Below, piece after piece: positions 45,696 to 57,995 of a DNA stretch of 64,000 bases (its first letter is position 1; the number at the start of each line of letters is the position of its first letter). The notes under the pieces were generated by a model, which worked only from the letters and a program-made list of their open reading frames with translations, ran no database searches and was not told where the DNA came from. The position numbers and the translations under genes are program-made. Source of the DNA: Heterobasidion occidentale (Eukaryota > Basidiomycota > Agaricomycetes > Russulales > Bondarzewiaceae); assembly GCA_039111635.1 (NCBI GenBank), contig JBCAQO010000013.1, positions 992,001 through 1,056,000 of the forward strand. Direction: 5' to 3'.

Positions 45696-48600
45696 ATGTC
45701 TGTGTCTGCACCGCGTTTATCTCAGAATGCGGAGGCGGCGCGCGCAGCTGCTGCCCAGGCCGAATTTAACGAGAAGAAATGGGTGTGGGTCCCCGACGAG
45801 AAGGACGGTTATCTCGCAGGTTGGGTGGTGAGCGAGGAAGATGAAGTGGGGGAGGTCATGATGCATTCTGGCGATGTGCGCGCGCCCATACCATTCGTCG
45901 AGCTTTTCGCGATACTGAACTTCCGCAAACCCTTCAGGTCCGAAGGCTACCGTTATACGCCCTATCGAAGATGAATCCCCCCAAGTTCGACCGCGTCGAT
46001 GATATTGCGGATCTTACGTTCTTGAACGAAGCCAGTGTTGTGCATAATCTCAGATTAAGGTACGGCTCGGGAGCCATTTATGTAGGTCTCATCTTGCTTC
46101 ACCAGTGCGGTTGTTTACTTACGTTCTTCACAGACATACTCCGGTTTATTTTTAGTGGCCATCAATCCTTACCAGTCCCTCCCCTTTATTCAGATTCTAT
46201 CATACAACAATACCGGTCCAAACGACGCGACGAGAACCCCCCACACATCTTCGCCATTGCCGAGCGTGCATGGGTCAACATGGGCGATGAACGGGAGAAT
46301 CAGAGTATCCTCATTACTGGAGAATCTGGTGCAGGTAAGACAGAAAGCACGAAGAAAGTGATCCAATACCTTGCAGCTATAGCTACCGATACCCATCATC
46401 CACCACCATCTCATTCACATACCCAATCCTTGTCCTCATCTTCGTCATTTGGCGCCGTTATGCCGGCAGCCGGTCTCCCTCGTAAACAATCCGTCCGTCA
46501 CAAGCCGCATCAATCGATGTCCATATCCAGTTCGGGCTCTCATCTCACATCGAAGGGCCGACTTGGACTCCTTGAGCGTCAAATCCTTCAAGCCAATCCT
46601 ATCCTGGAAGCTTTTGGTAACGCGCAGACGCAGCGAAATAACAATTCGAGTCGGTTTGGGAAATTCGTCCGGATCAGCTTCTCGCCAGATGGCAGCATCG
46701 CAGGTGCCAACATTGACTGGTATCTGCTGGAGAAGAGCAGAGTCGTCTTCAGGAGCGAGGCTGAGAGGAGTTTCCATGTGTTTTATCAGTTATTGGAAGG
46801 AGGTGGCGCGCTGAAAGGTATGGCAGAGCAGCATCCCGTCGACTGTTTGATTTGACTTGTTTCAAAAGAGTCTCTTCTACTCGACGGCGGAGTCGAGGAC
46901 TACGAATACCTCAACAAGAGCAGAAGGGAGGTCGACGGTATCGACGACCATGAAGAATGGCATGCCTTAAAGGTAGGCGTCTTTCGTGAAACCAAAAGAA
47001 ATTTGGTTCGACCTTTATGTAGAATGCTTTTGAAGTCATGGGATTCTCCTCTGCCGAACAATCCGACCTTTTCCGCATCGTTGCCGCCATTCTGCACCTC
47101 GGCAACATCACCATCACGTCTACCCGCGCAGATGATGCTCTTATGCCTGATCCCTCCCAAGCCGAACGCGTCTGTCACCTTCTTGGTATACCCATTGCAG
47201 AGTTTACTCGAGCTGTCCTACGTCCCCGGGTTCTCGCCGGACGAGAGTGGGTGACCCAGGCAAGAACGCGTCAACAGGCCATCGAGGAGATAGCATCGTT
47301 GTCGAAGACGCTCTACGAGAAGTCTTTCGGCTCGTTGGTTGATCGGATCAATCGTGCCCTCGATAGGCCATCCTCCAAGTCCAATTTCATCGGTGTCTTA
47401 GATATAGCTGGCTTCGAAATCTTCGAGGTCAACGCGTATGAGCAGCTTCTCATCAACTACACCAATGAGAAGCTGCAACAGTTCTTCAACCACCACATGT
47501 TCGTTCTCGAGCAGGAGGAATACACGAGGGAAGGTATTGAGTGGGATTATGTCAACTTTGGGCTGGATCTGCAGCCTACTATCGAGCTCATCGAAGGAAG
47601 CGGAAGCGCCATTGGGGTGCTCAGTCTCCTCGACGAAGAGTGCATCATGCCTCGAGCGACAGACCTGACTTTCACGAATAAGCTGCATAACCTATGGAGT
47701 GGCGAGCCGCCAGTGGGTGAGGAGCCTCACCCAGGCGGGAGAAATACGAGCCCTCGCGGTTCGACCAAGGGTTCATCGTTCATCATTATGCGGGCAAGGT
47801 CGAGTACAGGACCGACAGCTGGCTGGACAAGAACAAGGATCCGTTAAACGACAACTTGACTCGAGTTTTGGCTTCGTCGTCAGAGCGATATGTTGCCTCC
47901 CTGTTCGCTGACTTCGCCGACGTTCCAGCGTTTCCCCCCATTGGAAACGTCACGGCCACGATGGGCAAAAAGCGGACGATTAAGAAGGGTGCCTTCCGTA
48001 CCGTCGGCCAGCGACACAAGGAACAGCTCTCTAGCCTGATGGCTCAGCTCTATGCGACTCAGCCTCACTTCATACGTTGTATTGTCCCAAATGCTAACAA
48101 GAAACCCGGACGCTTTGATGTTCCCATCGTGCTCGATCAACTGCGGTGTAACGGTGTCCTTGAAGGTATCCGCATCGCTCGTCGCGGTTATCCAAACCGA
48201 TTGCCATTCGTCGAGTTCCGACAACGCTATGAAGTCCTGACACCTGGCATCATACCCCGCGGCTATATGGACGGAAGGAAGGCCTGCTCACGTATGGTCG
48301 CCGCCTTGGAACTCGACGAGTCGATCTTCAAGATCGGCACTTCCAAGGTTTTTTTCAGAGCCGGTGTCCTTGCCGAACTCGAAGAGCGTCGTGATGCGTT
48401 ATTGTTTGATATTTTCTCTAGGTTGCAGGCCGTAGCGCGTATGTATACAGCCCGCAGGCAAATGAAGAAGATATTCAATCGCGCCGTTGCAATTCGTACG
48501 ATCCAGCGTAATGCCCGGATTTATACGGAACTGCGGGAGTGGCCCTGGTGGCAACTGTATACCAAGGTTTGGTCTTTACGATGCATAATGTGCGGCCATG

Positions 48601-51600
48601 CTTATGGTGTCTTAGATCCGCCCTCTCCTTGCTGCTACTCGCAATGACGATGAGCTTCGGAAGAAAGAAACTGAGTTGGCTCTGGCTAAGGAGCGCGCAG
48701 AGCGTGATGCGAAAGAGAAAGAGGCCTTGGAAAGTCTCAAGATGCGTCTCGAGGCTGACAAACGCAAAGTGGAAGACGCTCTGGAAGCTGAGAGGAACCT
48801 CGCTGTCGACAAGGACGCCTTGCTGGAACGAAGCAAAAAGCGGGAGTTGGAACTGGAGGAGGAAGTTGCAGCTCTCCAGTCGGACCTTGACACTCTTGAT
48901 TCGCAACTTGATCGCGCGCTCAAGATTCAGAAGGAGAGCGAGGAGAAACACGAGACACTGCGCGTGGCCTTCGATCAGGCTGCCGAGCATCTAGTGCGCC
49001 TTGAGCATGAGCAGCAGGAGTGGGAAGCTCGGGAGGCGGAACTTACGGAGCAGCTTGGCGACTTCGATGTTGAACTCGAAGCGCTGAGAGGCGAGAAAGA
49101 GGGGCTTCAGAAGGAAAGCGAGGAGCTGAAACAACTTGTAGCTGAGCGCGAGGAGGATCTTGGCCGCGTCAAAGAGCGTATGGAGACCACCGTTGCTGAT
49201 CTCGAAGGGAAGTTGACTGTTGAAACGAGAAACAGGTACGTTGTCCTTTCGTCGATTGATGTTGGGTGCTGATGGTGCATGCTTAGGGATTCCTTGAGGA
49301 GCCGAGTGGATACCTTGGAACAAGAAGCCAGACAGTCCAAGGAACAGCTCCAAGAGATGGCACGCACCGCTACCGATTACTCCAACATCATCCGACGCAA
49401 GGAAGAGGACATCGCCCGTCATACCATTGAACTCGAGTCTATCAGGATTGACCGCGACCGCATTTCCAAGGACATCATCTCTCTCCAGGTTCAGATTGAG
49501 ACGCAAACCGCGGAGTTACAGGCCCAGAAGGATGAGAAAGACAGGGACTCAGCCGCGCAAGCCAAACTTCAGGAAGAGTTGGATGGACTGCGCGCGCTCA
49601 TGGAGGCTAAGACGAGCGAAGAGACCCGCCGTAGCGAGGTCGAGAAGCGGAAGGAAGAAGAACTGGTCGATCTTCGCGGACAAGTGGCTACCTTGCAGCA
49701 GGAACTCAGCGAGGCTCGACGAGTGGCCCTGGACATCCAAAATAGGATGAAGGTGGACCTCGAAACGTCGATGCGTGAACACAACTCTCTGTTGCAAAGC
49801 CATCGCTCTCTCTCGGACCGGATGCAGGCTACTGATTCCAAGTTTAAAAAAGCGGAAGCTGCTCTGTCGGAAGCAGAGAAGGCGAAGCGATCTGCAGAGT
49901 CTGAACTCCAGTCACTCAGGTCTCGACAGATTGATGCTGATGGAGCTTTGGCAGAGGCTGAGAAGGAAAAAGAGGTAATCTCATCTCTTGCTTCCGACAG
50001 GACCACATTATTCACACGCTTTGACAGAACTTGAAGCGCCAGTTGACGGCGGCTCAGGCCAAGTATCGGGACTTCGAAGACACGACATTGGAATTAGAGC
50101 GGGAGAAGAATGCCCAGGATCGTCAGCTGGAAACTCTCAAGAAACAACTCGAAGCCGAGACAGCCAAGCGTTCCCAGCTCGAGAAGCTTGCTTCTGGTCA
50201 GAAAGCAGAAATCATCCAGCTCAAGGACCGCAATGTCAAGTTCGACCGCGAACTCAACAAGGTGTTAACAGACTTGAAAAACCGCGAGTGGGAAGTCAAG
50301 CAGCTGGAATCTAAGCAGGACAAGACCATCGTGGAGCACGTTCATGTGCTTGAAGAAGCCAAACGAGTCACGGATCGTCAACTCCAGGATGCTCAGAAGG
50401 AACTGCAGAAAAATGCGGTCTACATTCGTTCACTCGAAAAGGTCAAGGCTAGGCTTACAGGCGAGGCCGAGGATTTCATCCGCGAAACGGAGCGTGAGCA
50501 CGTCGAGCTTCGTGCGAAGGAAAAAATCGCTCGAACGGCAGAAGAAAAAGCCAACCGAGCTTTGATAGAGGTTGAGAACGAACGGAAAGGCAGGGATGCT
50601 GCCGAGACGCACATTCGCAAATTGCAGACCGAGGTTCAAAACGCCCACGACCAGATTGTCGATGTCACCCAGCAATTCTTGTCCATGCAGCGGTCTAAAG
50701 ACAACCTCGAGACGGAGCTCGCGCGACTCGCAGATGAAACGGAAGCGCCTAACTCGATGGCAAAGATGCAACGCCAGTATGAGTCCCGCATCTCCCAATT
50801 GCAAAATCAGCTGGAAGAAGCTGAGACGACAAGAGTGACCGCATCTAAGATCCGAGAGCAGGTCGAGCGTCAGCATGCAGAGATCCGCCGATTGATCATG
50901 AGCAGTGGATCCGACCACGAGCCGTTCCGTGCACGGCTACTTCAGGAGCTCCAGCTGGCCGAGAACGCGATGGAAAAGGAATTATCTTCTCGTTCTCAGC
51001 GCCTTTCTGACAACGGTTCCGATGTTCAGACCTTGGCTGACACTCCACAGCGCAAGCGCACTTCATCGGGTTTGAACGGCATCATGAGGGCCCGCAAGGA
51101 TTCCTCTCACTCAGAGTCCCCCAGGAAAAATGATGGGCAGGTCAACGCTCTGAAGCAGCAAGTACAGGTTCTCGAGCTCAAGATGGCTGCTTCAGATCGC
51201 GTCCGTCAACATCTGGAAGTGTCCTTGAAGGAACTTACCGCCGAGCTGGATAGTAGCGATGGGTCCATACAATCTTTGCAACAATACCGAGGTCGGCTTG
51301 CGAAAGAAAATGGACGCCTAGCTGAATTACTGGAAGACGAGGCGGAGGCACGTCGACATGCAGAAGCTGCGCAGCTAACAGGCATTCAAGAAGTATGGAA
51401 TAAGTTCCAGAACACCATTGATGCCGAACGCGAGAACTATGCGCGGCTAGAGGAGTCACGCAAAGCACTGGTACGTACTGTAGCAGCTTCAAACGCCAAA
51501 ATACCTCAAAATTTCGATATAGGTCATTCAACAACGCGGTGCCCAGGTTGAGCTCGAAGACCACCGTCACCAAGTCCAAGAACTTTCTCAGGCAAAGAAA

Positions 51601-53611
51601 CAACTGCAAGCTGATCTTGCTGACATCAAAGACCGATTGGAAGGTGAACTCATGGCAAAGAATGAGGAAATCAGTGCGTAACTTCTGTGCTAATCAAGAT
51701 ATACTCAAACACCCTTTGCAGATTCCAAGCGTCAGTTGCAAGCGCGTTTGCAAGAACTCGAGATCACTTCAGCAGGCTCCTCGACGGCGCAGTCGGGTGA
51801 ATCTAATCTAACAATCTAACAAATACTTGATGATGCTTGCTAATGGAAATCTATAGAACTTCGTGAGGCCGTCGAAGCGTACAAGTCTAAATCAGAATCA
51901 TACCGCAGTCGACTCGAAGCAGCTGAGATTGAGAGAGTCAAAATTGCTCGTGCCGAAGCCCTGTGTTGGTAGTCTCATTGCCTCTCTTACTCCCGATCAT
52001 AACAAGCTTTCCTCAGCACGACGGTCTCTGGCTGATGTTGAAAAGGCCCACGCACAATTGACCGCTGAACGGAACACCATTGAGCAAACTCTATCTCGAG
52101 CACAGGAAAAGATCCACGAACTCGAGGCCAGGATCGAAGATGAGTCCCGGGACTCGTCCGACGGGCAGCTTCTTCGTCAACGACTCAACGAGGAAATGGA
52201 CGACGAGCGCAAGCAACACCAGAAAGATCTAGCCGAGCGAGATTTCACTGCTGATCAAACCCGGAAGAAGTACCAAGGTGGGTCTGCGATGCGTACCATT
52301 TGATCAACCTATTTATGTTCCTTGCCATATAGCCGAACTTGCACAACTCAGCGAAGGTAAGCAACGATTTATTGCGATGAGGAATGATGATCATGATGTT
52401 GATATCCATCAGAGCTACAAAGTCAACGCGACAGCATGAGCAAGCTTCGCGAGGAAGTCAGAAAGGCGCGATCTGACTACGATGAACTTCAATTACGCTA
52501 TGACGACGAGGTCTACAGTGGTGGAGCCTGGAAGAAGGAACGCGAGCGCCTCGAGACCAAGATTAATGACATCAGCAAGGCCTATGAATCTTCTACAGCA
52601 GCACAAAGCGAGCAGCAGTCCCAGATTGTCGCGCTTCACTCACAAGTTCGCGAATTGCGAAGTGTATTGAACGATGCGGAAGCGGACCGCGCTTTGCTAC
52701 AGAAAGCACGGAGGTCTCTGCAGGCCGAGCTCGAAACCATTAAGTTGGACACCGTCGATACCAACAGAATGACGTCCGATCGGGAATTACAGGCGCTGCA
52801 GCTCAAGAAGCAGGACCTTGAACGTTCACTCGAGGAGCAGGCTGATAGGGTGGAGATGGCATATGACAGAATGAAGAAAGCTGAGGGTCACGCCCAAGAA
52901 TGTCAGGTAGAGTTGGGAAAGGTACGCGTTGAGAACTCGGAATTAGATCGACTCAACGTCAGTATCAGCGCTCTCTCGAATGATTCACAAAACTGAATTG
53001 AGAACAGGCTACGCTCGAGAAGCAGATCAAAGAACTCAACGTCCGGATCGTGGACTTAGAGACCAAGTCGTATTCGAGAACGCCACAATCAAACACCCCG
53101 TCATCGAATGCTGTTATCCGTCGGCTTGAAAGTCGAGTCGAAGAGTTGACCAGTCAACTCGCTCAAGTTTCGAAGGACAAAAGTCGGGCGTCGCTATCCC
53201 GAGATCGGGACGCTATCTTCAAGTTGGCTGAGAGTGATCGACAAAAGTCGCGTTTAGAGGAGGAGATTAAATCCTACGAGGAGAAGGTGACGACTATGCG
53301 AAAGGCTATGGACGAGATGGTGAGCCACCAATGGGCTCCGCCGCGATAACTCATATTCACATACAATCTTCAGCAAACGACTGAAGGGGAGCTTCAACTT
53401 GCAAAACGACGCGCTGAGCGCGAAGCCGCAGATCTCAAGCAAAAGTCACTAACGTACGCCCTCTTCTGTTAATAATTGATTAGATTCTAATCATGTTCTG
53501 TCAACAAACAGCTTGGAGCGTCAAGTTGAGAGACTACGTGCGAGACTCGATCGGCCCTCCTCATCCATGCGCGGTTCGCCCGTCGGTTCTCCAAGAAAGT
53601 TCGATTCATAG
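45696..53611 (+). CDS. Conventional myosin II heavy chain
   Basis: Actin motor for the contractile ring and septation, as for Myo1 in budding and Myo2/Myp2 in fission yeast; about 2,250 residues. Starts at ATG 45696 with an SH3-like N-domain, then [20 protein letters not shown]. Motor motifs: [10 protein letters not shown] (P-loop, about 46318-46347), [20 protein letters not shown] (switch I), [20 protein letters not shown] (switch II), [19 protein letters not shown] and [13 protein letters not shown]. One IQ-like region ([15 protein letters not shown]) precedes [18 protein letters not shown] and a coiled-coil rod of over 1,300 residues with about a dozen short introns; it ends SPRKFDS. Loop 1 after the P-loop has a Ser/His/Pro-rich insert of about 60 residues. 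Single-base losses occur in C4 at 46181-46184 and G3 at 47737-47739. Confidence 0.95.
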
Positions 53612-53902
53612 CCAAGTTCCAACGGACAGACCATGACCATTGTTTTGATATTATGATCTCATGAATCATCTGGCTATATGTGCTACTAGTTTGCGTTGTC
53701 TCTGTGCTCTCTGTATCGTACAAATACCCTAACGTGCATGTATAGGCCAGTGTTATAGTTTTATTTTTCTTATTTTTGACAGTTGATTTTTTGTGCGAGC
53801 CGATTCTCCGTTGTGGCCATCATAAATAGCCTGGGATTCCTCACTCGATTGGTCAGTACATGCTTCTCTGCAGACCGAATTCTAAATCCTTTGTCCATCG
53901 CC

Positions 53903-54972
53903 ATGAAGAAATCTAGCCAAGTCCTAGCTTTTGATGTTTACGGAACACTGTTGGACACAGGCGGCATTTCGACGACGCTAGTCCGAGAGCTACAGGTATC
54001 TTCTCTGCAAGCAGACCAGATCAGTGTTCTATGGAGGACGTACCAGCTTCAGTGGGTCCTTTTCGAGTCAACCGGTAGCACCAGCGTCTGAACCACGGCT
54101 GAGAGATACACTTGGCGTCTCAATTCCATGGGTCAGTCATCCTGAGTGCATCTCGCTGGTTTCCGACACCGTACTTACTCGATCAAGGCTTATACGAGCC
54201 TTTCGATGAAGTCACACGGAAGAGCCTCCTGCACGCAGCCTTGGATCACAAGATAAACCTCTCTGATTCCCAGATCACTTCCATCTGTGATGCGTACAAC
54301 ACACTCCCTGTGTAAGTTCCTCGTGTATAACTCCTTCTTAATATAACGTCGATGGCTGGTAAAGGTTCCCCGATGTCTACGATACACTGCAGAAGCTCGA
54401 CAAGCAGCCTGATGTCAAGATAGTCATATTCAGTAATGGTGCTTACTTCACTCAATTAATAAAAGTCCATTTGCTGATTTTTATGAGATTTAGGGACGAG
54501 GCAGGCATGCACCCTCTAATGTGTCATTAAATTCGAAGGCTAAGACGTCCTCCTGCAGATGATCTCTACATCCCTCGATAAGGCGTCCCTGACTACATAC
54601 ACTAACACCTACTTTCTCACTGACAGCGTGAGGAAATACAAGCCCAGCCCGGAGGTCTATTCTAGCCTCTTCCAATCGTGCGCAGAATATGTCGAAGATC
54701 CGAAAGATATATGGCTCGTGAGCGGGTACGAAGTGGTCTCGTTCAAGTGCAGACTTGTTTACTGATCGGGGATCTCTCGTACGCCTTGTGTTGGCGGTCT
54801 CTGTCGTATTACCAGGAACCCCTTTGATGTCACTGGCGCGCGCAACGCTGGTCTTAATGCGATTTGGGTGGATCGTATGGGTAAAGGCTGGACCGACAGG
54901 CTTTTCGACGAGACAACCTTGGGGCCGACTAAGATAGTCAAGAGTCTGGAGGATATCTCAGGATATTTCTGA
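53903..54972 (+). CDS. HAD-like, haloacid dehalogenase type II family hydrolase
   Basis: Alpha/beta HAD-fold hydrolase. Exons include 53903-54055, 54104-54131, 54188-54311, 54365-54438, one from about 54558, and a last one ending at 54972. Motif I is LAFDVYGTLLDTGG with the nucleophile Asp, motif II VKIVIFSNG, the Lys region is DSVRKYKPSPEVYSSL, and motif III-like IWLVSG, then NPFDVTGARNAGLNAIWVDR. The end reads IVKSLEDISGYF. Bacterial relatives remove halogen from 2-haloacids; most fungal members have unproven substrates and might be phosphatases or dehalogenases. The junction after FSNG (54439-54557) is not resolved by eye: a short exon GGACGAG may lie at about 54493. About 250 residues, normal for the family. 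Confidence 0.85.
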
Positions 54973-55121
54973 CAGCACATTAAACCTCTGTATTCTTTTT
55001 TCATAAAAAAGCACGAGACGATCGAAAGAAAATGAATACCCCATCTCGTTCAGGACAACGGAGTTCACACACCACTGAGTACTATTATACTGAATGCCGC
55101 TCAAAAGTTTGCAAAAGAAGT

Positions 55122-55203
55122 AGCAGCACCTCGTTTCGATCGAGGGACCTCAGGGTTACCAGTTTATGGGCCCTGCGCGCTATACCAGCTGCGCCATGCT
55201 GCT
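55122..55203 (-). tRNA. Initiator tRNA-Met (CAT) with short intron
   Basis: Folds by eye into a full cloverleaf on the minus strand: acceptor AGCAGCA with TGCTGCT (all seven paired), D arm GCGC..GCGC, anticodon stem CAGGG with CCCTG, variable AGGTC, T stem CCTCG with CGAGG. The T loop ATCGAAA (A at positions 54 and 60) and the anticodon loop start CCCATA are eukaryotic initiator hallmarks. The anticodon loop is 15 bases instead of seven, implying an eight-base intron. The base after the acceptor is A, as expected for the discriminator. Confidence 0.85.
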
Positions 55204-55368
55204 TATTTTCAAATTCAGTTTAGTACATCATGACTGCATGCCTCGCTCGGCTGATGTGTTGCTGGGCACTGAGGCAGCTAGGCCGAAAGCACACTCGCGT
55301 CTCGCGATGGAGATCGTGGAATGCGCAAAAAAGTAAGTCAATTACTTTCCAAGCATCGCAAAAGAAGC

Positions 55369-55449
55369 AGCAGCACCTCGCTTTGACCGAGGGACCTCAG
55401 GGGTCATCAGGACATGAGCCCTGCGCGCTTCCAACTGCGCCATACTGCT
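55369..55449 (-). tRNA. Second initiator-like tRNA-Met (CAT) copy with intron
   Basis: Same strand, about 165 bases from the first copy. Acceptor AGCAGTA with TGCTGCT pairs fully (one G-T), D arm GCGC..GCGC, anticodon stem CAGGG with CCCTG, loop CTCAT followed by about nine intron bases, T stem CCTCG with CGAGG. The T loop is GTCAAAG instead of ATCGAAA, three transitions away from the initiator form and unlike the elongator TTCGANN, so it may be a weak or decaying gene. Confidence 0.7.
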
Positions 55450-55604
55450 TACGATAGGCGTATCAACCCCAAGTTCATCATCACAGATGTGCTTAGATAT
55501 ACCGAGATCCATAGTCTCATTGAGCTTCAACAATCAAAATGAATCAGTAAAGCTACAAAAGTCCAAATTTAGTAGTACACTCCGTAGGGAGATGATACAG
55601 ACAT

Positions 55605-57133
55605 TCATTCATCCGCTACGAGTATGACCTTCTTTCCCTTGTTTGCTCCCTGCTGCACGTCCAATATACCCTGTCCCGCGTGCTCCAGACCACGGGTGAT
55701 GTCCTCCTGATATTTTATCTTACCCTCCTTCACCAGCTTAGGGACTTCTTTGTAGAACTGCTCGCGGTGTTTCCCAAACCAGTTCCCGTTGATGAAGCCG
55801 TGCATGGACATGTCCTTCTTGAATATTTCCGCTAGGTTCTGTGTAGGGCGTGGTGAGGTCAGTATCTGCCGCTATCGATAAGAAATCAGCAAGGATTACG
55901 AGCCTTGACGCCGTAACCTTCCGGGTTGTTGTACGTGGTTATCATGCCGCATTCCTTAGCAGACGAGGTAAGCGCAAGGACAAAGATGATACTGTTGCCT
56001 TTCTCACAATGAAACGAGCTCGCTTGTTGGCGTATTTCAAAGCCAGATCGAGCGTCTCTCCGCCTACGTTATCCCAGTAACTGAAAAAGCAAGGAAGTCA
56101 GTCAATAGCGAAGCCAACCACTCGTTCGAGCAGACACGAACATATCGAAGCCGCCCTCGCGCTGAAGCACTTCTTCGGTACTTTCTTTCTTATAGTTGAA
56201 CACCACGTCGGCCCCGAGCGAGCGCACAAATTCGACTTTCTCGTCGGATCCAGCGGACGCAATCACCTTGAGCCCGTCAAGTTTCGCTAGCTGGACGACG
56301 AAGCTGCCAACTGGGCCAGCGGCAGTTGTGATGAACGCTGTTTCACCCTGGTTCGAGTATAAGCAGGGAGTGGGTGTCACGAGGCCGTGTGTGCAGAACT
56401 GACCGACCTTTTTAGCTTTAGAGAACTCATTCCACCCCACATATGCTGTCTGACCTGGCATCCCTGCCGTGCCGATGTACACAGACCACGGCAAACCCTC
56501 TTCGTTGGCGATCACGGTGAAGGGCGAGGCGTCACTACGCACAAAGTACTCTTGGAACGCTTCCAGCAGGACATGTCAGCATAGACTGTGTCGGCTCATT
56601 GGGAGCGGCGAATGTAACTGACGCAAGATGCCATAGACATGATCCCCGACTTTGATCTCAGAGTGCTCTGAACGTAAAACGACCCCAATCCCGAAGTTTG
56701 TAATGCTGAAAACATCTCGTTCGATTGAAGGCAAGGGTAATAAGGGAAAAAGAGCCTACGGTTCGCCTTTGGCAAAAGGAGGCTGCATACAAAAGAGGCT
56801 GCCATTACGACAAATGGACTTGAACGAATTGCGTAGAGTACGTACCGAGTAGCTGGCCTTGGTCGCCTCTCGCATTCTCCCCCTCAGGTAGGGATCGATT
56901 GACAGAACAAGCGTCTTAACAAGGAAGCCCCCTTTCAGGGGTTCTGTCTCGAGATCTATACTCACAGAAGTGTCGTGGACAGTGGTTCTTCCTGGCTCAG
57001 GATAGCCTATCAAGTCCAGGGTCGCGGCAGGATATGACCTTCAGACACTGGGAAGAATGGAGCAACAATCGAGCTATTACGCACCAATTGGAACCTCGTT
57101 GAAAAGCGTTCGACCGTTTGTAATCGGAGACAT
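55605..57133 (-). CDS. MDR reductase E (CurA/PTGR-like alkenal reductase)
   Basis: NAD(P)H-dependent reductase related to bacterial curcumin reductase CurA, plant alkenal reductases and mammalian prostaglandin/leukotriene reductases: it reduces the C=C bond of alpha,beta-unsaturated carbonyls, so a detoxifying role is likely. Starts at 57133 with MSPITNGRTLFNEVPIG, spliced to YPEPGRTTVHDTSVSIDLET. N-domain: LVLSIDPYLRGRMREA and FGIGVVLRSEHSEIKVGDHV; then AFQEYFVRSDASPFTVIANE, WSVYIGTAGMPGQTAYVGW, cofactor loop TTAAGPVGSFVVQLAKLDGL, SLGADVVFNYKKESTEEVLQ, and GFINGNWFGKHREQFYKEVP near the C-terminus; ends GKKVILVADE. About 350 residues. Followed downstream by the two tRNA genes. The paralog F lies 0.86 kb upstream in the same direction. 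Confidence 0.9.
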
Positions 57134-57995
57134 GGCTGCGATTTGAAGGTTTGGAAGGATTCCCAACTTCAGGTTGACCGTTTGGTCCTTTTGAAGGGCG
57201 TGGATCAGCGTGGATCATGCTCTGTAATCCCTCGGCCAGCGTGACCAAGCGCGACAAGCCTTTCGAATCAGCGGCGCGGGGCAGCGAGAGATCAAGTGTA
57301 CATTTTAGGTGGTTGTTCGCGGGTTGCGAGTGACCCGCCCGTCGATGACGTGCTTGAAATCGACTGCAACATCTTTCTACTCCGGCGATCCTATAACTCC
57401 TATAAGCCGAGTTTTCTGGGTCGACCAACTTCGTCTAAAAAGGGTGCCTAGGCCCTGCAGGGGCCTTTGTGTGCTGCTTAAAAAGCGGGATACAGTCTGG
57501 GCGCGACGCAGGCAAGTTGGCGCAGAGTCAGCACCGTATCGTCAACATCGGCCAATTCCGACCGAGTCTAGCCGAGTCCGTCTCTGGTTTGTCAATGCAG
57601 ACTCTGCTCGTACACCACATACCATCGTCAATCGCTTTCTCACGAGGGCCAACTATCCATGCTACTGATATTTGCGCATTTCGTATCATAGATGCCTTGC
57701 GCTCATGTTTGGTTGGGATTGATTGCGATCCTGATTCATCTCCTTAAACACTGTAATGACCCAGGGGGCTCGGTGGATACACCTCCTTCGTCTCTGGCGC
57801 CGCCAAGGCCCAAGGGGAGTAGAGTGCACACACATTTAGGAGAGAGCTTGATCTGAAAAAAGTGTTCGCATCGAAAGGACGACTTCGATTCGATGCTGCT
57901 CGAAGGATAATATCACTGAAAAATACATAAGTTGTTGACTTGAACGATTGTTTTACATGTATGCACTGCGTCTTCTGCTTATCCTTGGCCCTGGT
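57134..57995. other. Promoter region of MDR E
   Basis: Between two same-strand paralogs. No gene recognised. Confidence 0.3.
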
